Positions 59,287-64,000 of a stretch of DNA of 64,000 bases are shown here, in pieces. Origin of the DNA: Portulaca oleracea (lineage: Eukaryota; Streptophyta; Magnoliopsida; Caryophyllales; Portulacaceae); the NCBI GenBank assembly GCA_029582165.1, contig CM055882.1, forward strand, positions 14,207,001-14,271,000. The letters run 5' to 3'. The position numbers and the translations under genes were made by a program. Under the pieces are notes generated by a model. The model ran no database searches. It saw only the letters and a list, made by a program, of their open reading frames with translations, and was not told the DNA's origin. Numbering within the stretch: position 1 is the stretch's first letter; every line of letters begins with the position of its first letter.

Positions 59287-59730
59287 TTACACTCTCACCA
59301 ATAATAAGATGCAAGGGACCTTAAGTTGTTTGTACAATTTCGAGAACTCAACAAAGGCATCTGTTTTGCTTTTCAGGAAGAATACCCAGGTAAATCTGGA
59401 AATATCATCTATAATGACCAGAATATATGAGCTACCAGCGAGACTTTTGTATGGGATAGGACAACACAAGTCCATGTGAAGGAGGTAAAGACATTTGGTG
59501 GTGGCTACAGATTTGAGGGGTTTAAAAAAGGATTTGGTTTGATTACCTCGGGTACATACATCAGACACCCTATCTTTCTCAAAGTTTTGAGATGGGAGAC
59601 CTCTCATTAGGTCAGATTTACTCAATTTATGTAATGTCCTCAAGCTGACATGACCTAGACGTCGATGCCCCAGCCAGGCTTCCTCAGATCCTGCCTTAGA
59701 GGCAAGTGAGGTCCTTGACTGTAGGATCAC
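59287..59730 (-). pseudogene. Copia pre-integrase and integrase N-terminal remnant
   Basis: The minus-strand reading holds AWLGHRRLGHVSLRTLHKLSKSDLMRGLP, a DVCTRGNQTKSFF zinc-finger part, and the integrase core start LLHMDLCCPIPYKSLAGSSYILVIIDDISRFTWVFFLKSK with the first catalytic Asp. It stops near 59310, where LTR-like sequence begins, so the element lost its centre and 3' half by deletion. Confidence 0.8.
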
Positions 59731-60200
59731 TTAAATCCATAACATAAACATTGTCCATGCGATGACCTTGCGGAATAACTTGATGAGACTCAGATGACTC
59801 GACAACACATGCATGTTTATCAAAGCAGACTCTATTACCTCTATCACAAAATTGGCATATGCTAAGAGAAATGTATTCAAGGCCTTCTACAAGATATACA
59901 TTGTCAAGGGAGTGCTTGATGTCCTTACCGACCTTCCCAATGCCAAGGATCTTGCCCTGACTTTTGTCTCCAAAGGTTACTTGGCCAATCTTGTGGTTTA
60001 TAGTTCGCAGAATTTGGTTGGATCTCCAGTCATGTGTTTGGAACATCCGTTGTCCAAATACCTTAGGTCGTTGTGAGTTTTGAAGTATACCTACAGTAGA
60101 GGGCATTATACCTTTCTTGGTTTTTGAAAAATGATTGGAGTGTTGTGCCATTTGTGAGTTTTTCATAATCCAGATTTATGCAATGCGTGTGGGTCTGGTT
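59731..60200 (-). pseudogene. Copia protease-region remnant
   Basis: A minus-strand reading with ITFGDKSQGKILGIGKVGKD-like sequence (here VTFGDKSQGKILGIGKVGKDIKHSLDNVYLVEGLEYISLSICQFCDRGNRVCF). This is the stretch between the protease site and the pre-integrase domain. The Asp-Ser-Gly active site itself is not readable in this frame. Confidence 0.65.
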
Positions 60201-60585
60201 TGTGTGGAAGGTTCTTTTGGAGAGGAGGTTAGTTTGGGTCTTGAGTTTTGCATGTTTGGCGTCTAAGGACCTTTCTGATGGTGTCCTCTGAGAGGAGGAA
60301 CATCTGGTGTAGGCAAGAGAGGTCCTTTGTTAGTATAAGGGTAGGCTTTTGTGATGTCGTCATTGGTCAGTTTGATAATGTCCATATAACACCCTTTAAT
60401 TTCCACAGTTCATCTGATGTTCTCAGCCACTAATTGACCATTTTTGGCGTTTAGGCTTTCTATGGTTCGGTTTGAGGTGGCTAACGTGTTTTGTGAGTTG
60501 CTTGACTTTTTCAATCAGAGATCTAGAATAAGTAAAAAGTAGAAGCAGTTTGTGAGCTAGATGAGATTTTGATAGAGTGAGGAGG

Positions 60586-60877
60586 TGTAATGCCTCGGCC
60601 CCTCCCGGGCCGCGGACATTATCGATAATTGCTTCAAGGATCGCTAACTGGCCCCAAAATCACCATGAGTCTTTCCAGCGTGCTTCGTCCTCGCTCACAC
60701 GCTTGCCTGGAAAAACCTCCCAGGAGGTCACCCATCCTAAGACTACTCCCAAGCAAGCACGCTTAATTGAGAAGTTTCCAACGGATAAGCTACCATAAAA
60801 GAAGGTGCACCTTGGTGATATAAGTAGTCATTTCAATCATTTTAAGCCACACTTAACCATATACCTACGGTGTTACA
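60586..60877 (-). mobile_element. Cassandra TRIM solo LTR, minus strand, with 5S-derived segment
   Basis: Minus-strand TGTAACACCG...GGCATTACA. The 5S-like part (about 60705-60820) keeps ttaagcgtgcttgcttgggagtagtc and aggatgggtgacc. Flanked by ggagg (60581-60585) and ggaga (60878-60882), a target duplication with one change. It interrupts the Copia gag/protease region. It is closely similar to the copy at 26366-26666 outside the 5S part too. Confidence 0.88.
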
Positions 60878-61911
60878 GGAGATCATTTAGGGTTACCTCG
60901 TCGTTGGATGAGGTTGGGTCTAGGTCCTCACTTGAGCAAGCCATTAGGCAGACATTTGCTATTTCCTCAGCTTTACTGTTGTTGTCACCAGAGTCACTGT
61001 CACTCCATGTTGCTAACATTGCTCTACGGCTTTGTAGTTTGGGTCTATTGTTCCTCTTGTCTTTGTTTCTTCTAGCATGTGGGCAGTCCTTCACCAAATG
61101 ATCTGTGGTGCCACATCCAAAGCAAGTAAATGGTTCAGTCTCTTCTTTTGCAAAGGACTTACTTTTGGACTCTGCCTTTTGTTTGAAGTGTCCTTATATA
61201 ACCCTTGAAGGTGGAATTTTCCTTGTACAACTTCTTGAACCCTTTTACCTAGATTGCTAGTGTGTCCTCTTCATCATCCTCAGACTCATTGTTTGACTCT
61301 CGAATTGCCTTTAGGGCAATTCCTTTTTGTTCAGATGTATCCTGCACTTAAATCTCATCAGCTAGTAACTTTCCGACAAGTTCTTCAAGTTGGAGTATTT
61401 TGAGGTTTTGAGCTTCCTCGATGGCAATTACCTTTGGGCCCCACTTCTTCCTAAGCAGGCGTCTGAGGACCTTTCAAACCTGTTCCTCATTTGAGTAGGT
61501 CTTTCCCTAGGATTTTTTATGGTTAACAATGCTGCTGAATCTTTTTAACATCTCTTCGACGGTTTCATTTTCCTCCATTTTGAAGGCTTCATATTTCTGC
61601 ACGAGGATGTTAACTTTGGGGTTCTTGACTTGACTGGTTCCCTTACAAGTGTTACTAGATAATCCCAGACCTAGCCTGTTTTGTTGTTTCACAGTTAGAC
61701 ACACGTTCAAAGTCATTTGAGTTTAAACTGCAGAAATTAAATTTAAGGCACGAGTGTTTTTCTTTAAGATATATTTCTCTTCATCAGTTAATTCAGATCT
61801 GTATTTTGAAACTATTTCTCCATTGCTATCCTTTTCAGTGGGAGAAGGATAGTCTCCTTTGGTACCGACGCTCCAAAGATCTTCATCTTGATTTTTGAGG
61901 AAGACTTCCAT
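60873..61911 (-). pseudogene. Copia gag remnant with zinc knuckle
   Basis: Pieces in different minus-strand frames: 61723-61911 (MEVFLKNQDEDLWSVGTKGDY), 61507-61716 (LVQKYEAFKMEENETVEEMLKRFSSIV, the UBN2-type capsid core), and 60873-61097 preceded by CFGCGTTDHLVKDC near 61090-61130, a CX2CX4HX4C knuckle. Several frameshifts and stops separate them. The last piece is cut by the Cassandra insertion. Confidence 0.8.
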
Positions 61912-62064
61912 CTATCTCTTCCAGTTTTTGTAGTATCGCCGGTAAGTAATGGTGGTCTGCCCCATGATTATCCTTGTGTTGTTTCACTGGTGTTGATTCT
62001 TTCAATGATCTTTTCCACAGAGTGGTTAAGCTCTTTGATTATGTGGACCTACTCTAATACCACT

Positions 62065-62825
62065 TGAAAGAACCCTAAAGGGGGGTGATCGACTAGGGCT
62101 AATGGTATTTTCTGCACCTTAATCAAGGACGTTAGACAATTAACACCAATATAATGAACAATTAATATGTATTTATTGAATCGAAACTTGAATACATAGA
62201 GATAGAGGAATCCAGAAAGCTCGACAGGATTGAGGTTGTGAGGACCTCAATAACTGCTTACAAGAGCAGGAACTTAATCATAGTTCCTACTAGTCACCCT
62301 CACCAAGGATTGATGATGCTACAACTCACTGAAGATCAATTTGCTCGTTCTTCAGTTCCCAACTAATAATGTCCTCACCAGAACACACTTTGGTTACAAA
62401 TTTTCTCACCACTAAACACAAGTGGCTACTCTCAGAAATTTTCTTCACTCAAGATTTCTTACACACCGATTACACTTTCTTGGAATCGTTAATTATCTCG
62501 AACATCAACTGAGTCTTTTTATAGTCATCTACTTCCGATCTGGTAAGCTCCAACGACTCCAAGGGTGCTTTCCCTTCTTTGATGATTCTTTACTTAGCTG
62601 GTATCTTCATATTCTTGGAAATTGTCTTTTTGTGAATATTCTCCCAAATTCCGGCCATGACAAGAGTGAGAATTTTACGGCAATATCAAAGAAAATATGA
62701 ATAGTATCAGGTTAGAGGACTTCCTTAATTTATGTACACAATTTTATTCTTTCGATCAAAATGTTGGCTGGAGGTCCTCAGTAGTGTTTCCTTTGAGGAT
62801 GTTGCATGGTAAAGGGCATCAGATC
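62065..62825 (-). repeat. Probable LTR of the minus-strand Copia
   Basis: Inner end TGAAAGAACCC at 62065, adjacent to the primer site. TATAAAAAGAC on the minus strand near 62515-62525. The outer end is estimated from a CA near 62823 and is not secure. Confidence 0.5.
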
Positions 62826-62960
62826 TATGAAGTGATTCTACAGGAATTAACTCACGTAGGATTGTGGACCAGAATGTAGATAGTAGAATCGCATCGAGGA
62901 TTTTAGACCATAAAATCGTAGGATTGTAGATCGGGATCAAGATTTCAATAACTATGATAA

Positions 62961-64000
62961 TTAGAACACTTGATGATTTCATGATATAAATACATAACTT
63001 TAGGTAAGATACAAGAAATATGCGTACCTCAAATGATGAGACTTCCTAAAAGAGCAGCATTTTGATGTGTGGATGACCTAAGTGAGAAGCAATAAAGACC
63101 TCAAGGTGGAACACGTACAAGAACACAATAGAAAAAAGAGTACGTTTGGGTGCTTCGAGGACAAAAGTCCTTTAAAACACGAGTAAGCTAGTTTTTTTTG
63201 AAGAATTAAAAGTTGTTGGAAAGATTTACCTTGGGTAGTATTTATAAAATTTATAGCTCTTTATACGAAGAATAGAGAAGTGCAACTAGGCACGGCTTGG
63301 AAAGGTCTGTGTTTGCCTTAAAACCTCCTAGTTGAGAGTCGGGGTTAAGAAAAATAAGGTTAAAAACTTGCAACTTTACAAATTTGGGGATTTAATGTCT
63401 TTGGAAAACATTTAGAAAATAAAATTCGTAACTCACGATCTTGACCTTGAATGATGTTGAAAAAGTAGCCTATGGAAAGAGAAAAATATACTCCACGATT
63501 CATATGTTGATCATCAACCAGAAATAGCACAAGAAAGGCCTCAAAAGGTTCCCTGCAATTATTGCAAAAATCCCTCGTGTTCAAGCAAATGTGTGTTTAC
63601 TCGATTATATTCCCAAGTCCATAACTTTTCACTTCGAACTCTAATTGATACAAATAAAATCAAGTTGGAAATTTTGTAGCATCCACTACAACTCGTATGG
63701 AAAGCATAAACTAAAACTTTCATTGGAACACACCGAAAGTATCTCTAATTCCAAACATGCTTACCTGAATTTTCTGCCTAATACACTCTCGCGGCTTGTT
63801 TTAATTAGGCCATATCTCTTTAACCCATTCTCTAAATGACGAATAAGACTACATTTCGGAAAGCCTGTAGTGCATACTACAAGGTCAATGTCGTTCGCTA
63901 ATAAAGTCATCTCGCTGCTCTAAAGTGACCTTGAATATGTCATCCTAAAAAATGTATTTATACGAGTTGTCAAATTAAAATCGTCATAACTTGAATTATA
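62961..64000. other. Unassigned repeat-like DNA to the window end
   Basis: No gene supported. 63600-63720 (gttggaaattttgtagcatccactacaactcg) resembles in style the region 1560-1620 (gttggaaaagttgtagaacat), so part of it may be a minus-strand gypsy LTR of the same kind as 1-2627. Not proven. Confidence 0.35.

Larger units (their letters stand above)
58845..62960 (-). mobile_element. Degenerate Copia element, minus strand, carrying a Cassandra LTR
   Basis: An LTR with a TATA region on the minus strand (62515-62525) begins at about 62065 next to a primer site (tggtattagag, minus strand, near 62050-62062). To the left come gag (61507-61911), a zinc knuckle (near 61100), a Cassandra insert (60586-60877), protease-region remnants, and pre-integrase plus integrase start (59287-59730). 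RT and RNase H are missing. 58893-59310 resembles the LTR loosely (aagaaccctagaggggg, ttctgcac). Flanking bits of a MITE-like sequence (ttaaaatcgggatcct at 58857; gtagatcgggatcaagattt near 62926) suggest insertion into an older element. Confidence 0.6.

Overview
This window is nuclear DNA of a flowering plant, almost entirely built of transposable elements in several layers of nesting. The one host gene family I can support is a small cluster of knottin-type (six-cysteine) antimicrobial peptide genes at 39.3-42.6 kb. Their cysteine pattern is that of the Mirabilis/Phytolacca AMP family, so an order Caryophyllales plant is the best guess (inference). I see no bacterial operons, CRISPR arrays or functional tRNA/rRNA genes.

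Layout. 1-2.63 kb: probable right part of a Ty3/gypsy LTR. 2.64-4.55 kb: a block of fold-back and hAT-like MITEs. 4.69-8.35 kb: a 5'-truncated L1-type LINE with broken ORF2, followed by a fold-back element sitting between two (TA)n tracts, then a long TA/GA microsatellite. 9.3-13 kb: two degenerate Copia elements in opposite orientation. 14.57-18 kb: T-rich and 'gtgtgcaaa' repeat arrays, split by a 2.3-kb solo LTR with a perfect 5-bp target duplication. 18-26.3 kb: mostly unrecognised AT-rich DNA with Helitron-like ends, MITEs and a 1.15-kb minus-strand retroposon with a 12-bp target duplication. 26.4 kb: a Cassandra solo LTR carrying a 5S rRNA-derived segment.

27.1-38.3 kb: a tandem Copia retrotransposon (LTR-internal-LTR-internal-LTR, minus strand), the whole 11.1 kb flanked by a single 5-bp duplication (agcgt). 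38.3-39.0 kb: an hAT-type MITE with a Stowaway-like MITE nested in it. 39.3-42.65 kb: the AMP cluster, with one gene on the minus strand (MITE in its intron), one exon-1-only remnant and one intact gene on the plus strand. 43.4-44.05 kb: fragment of a gypsy LTR.

44.05-58.84 kb: an Athila-lineage Ty3/gypsy element (LTR, tRNA-Asp-type primer site, gag-pro-pol, env-like ORF3, LTR) continuing directly into a second, truncated gag copy after its right LTR. Its LTRs and the pol-ORF3 spacer carry arrays of paired 16-bp palindromes, always spaced exactly 21 bp start to start. This is the strongest unexplained signal in the window. 58.85-62.9 kb: remains of a minus-strand Copia element into which a second Cassandra LTR has inserted. 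The rest to 64 kb is unassigned repeat-like DNA.

No element in the window looks fully autonomous: each coding region carries stops, frameshifts or truncations. The AMP gene at 42.06 kb and its minus-strand partner look intact and probably encode the same mature peptide.
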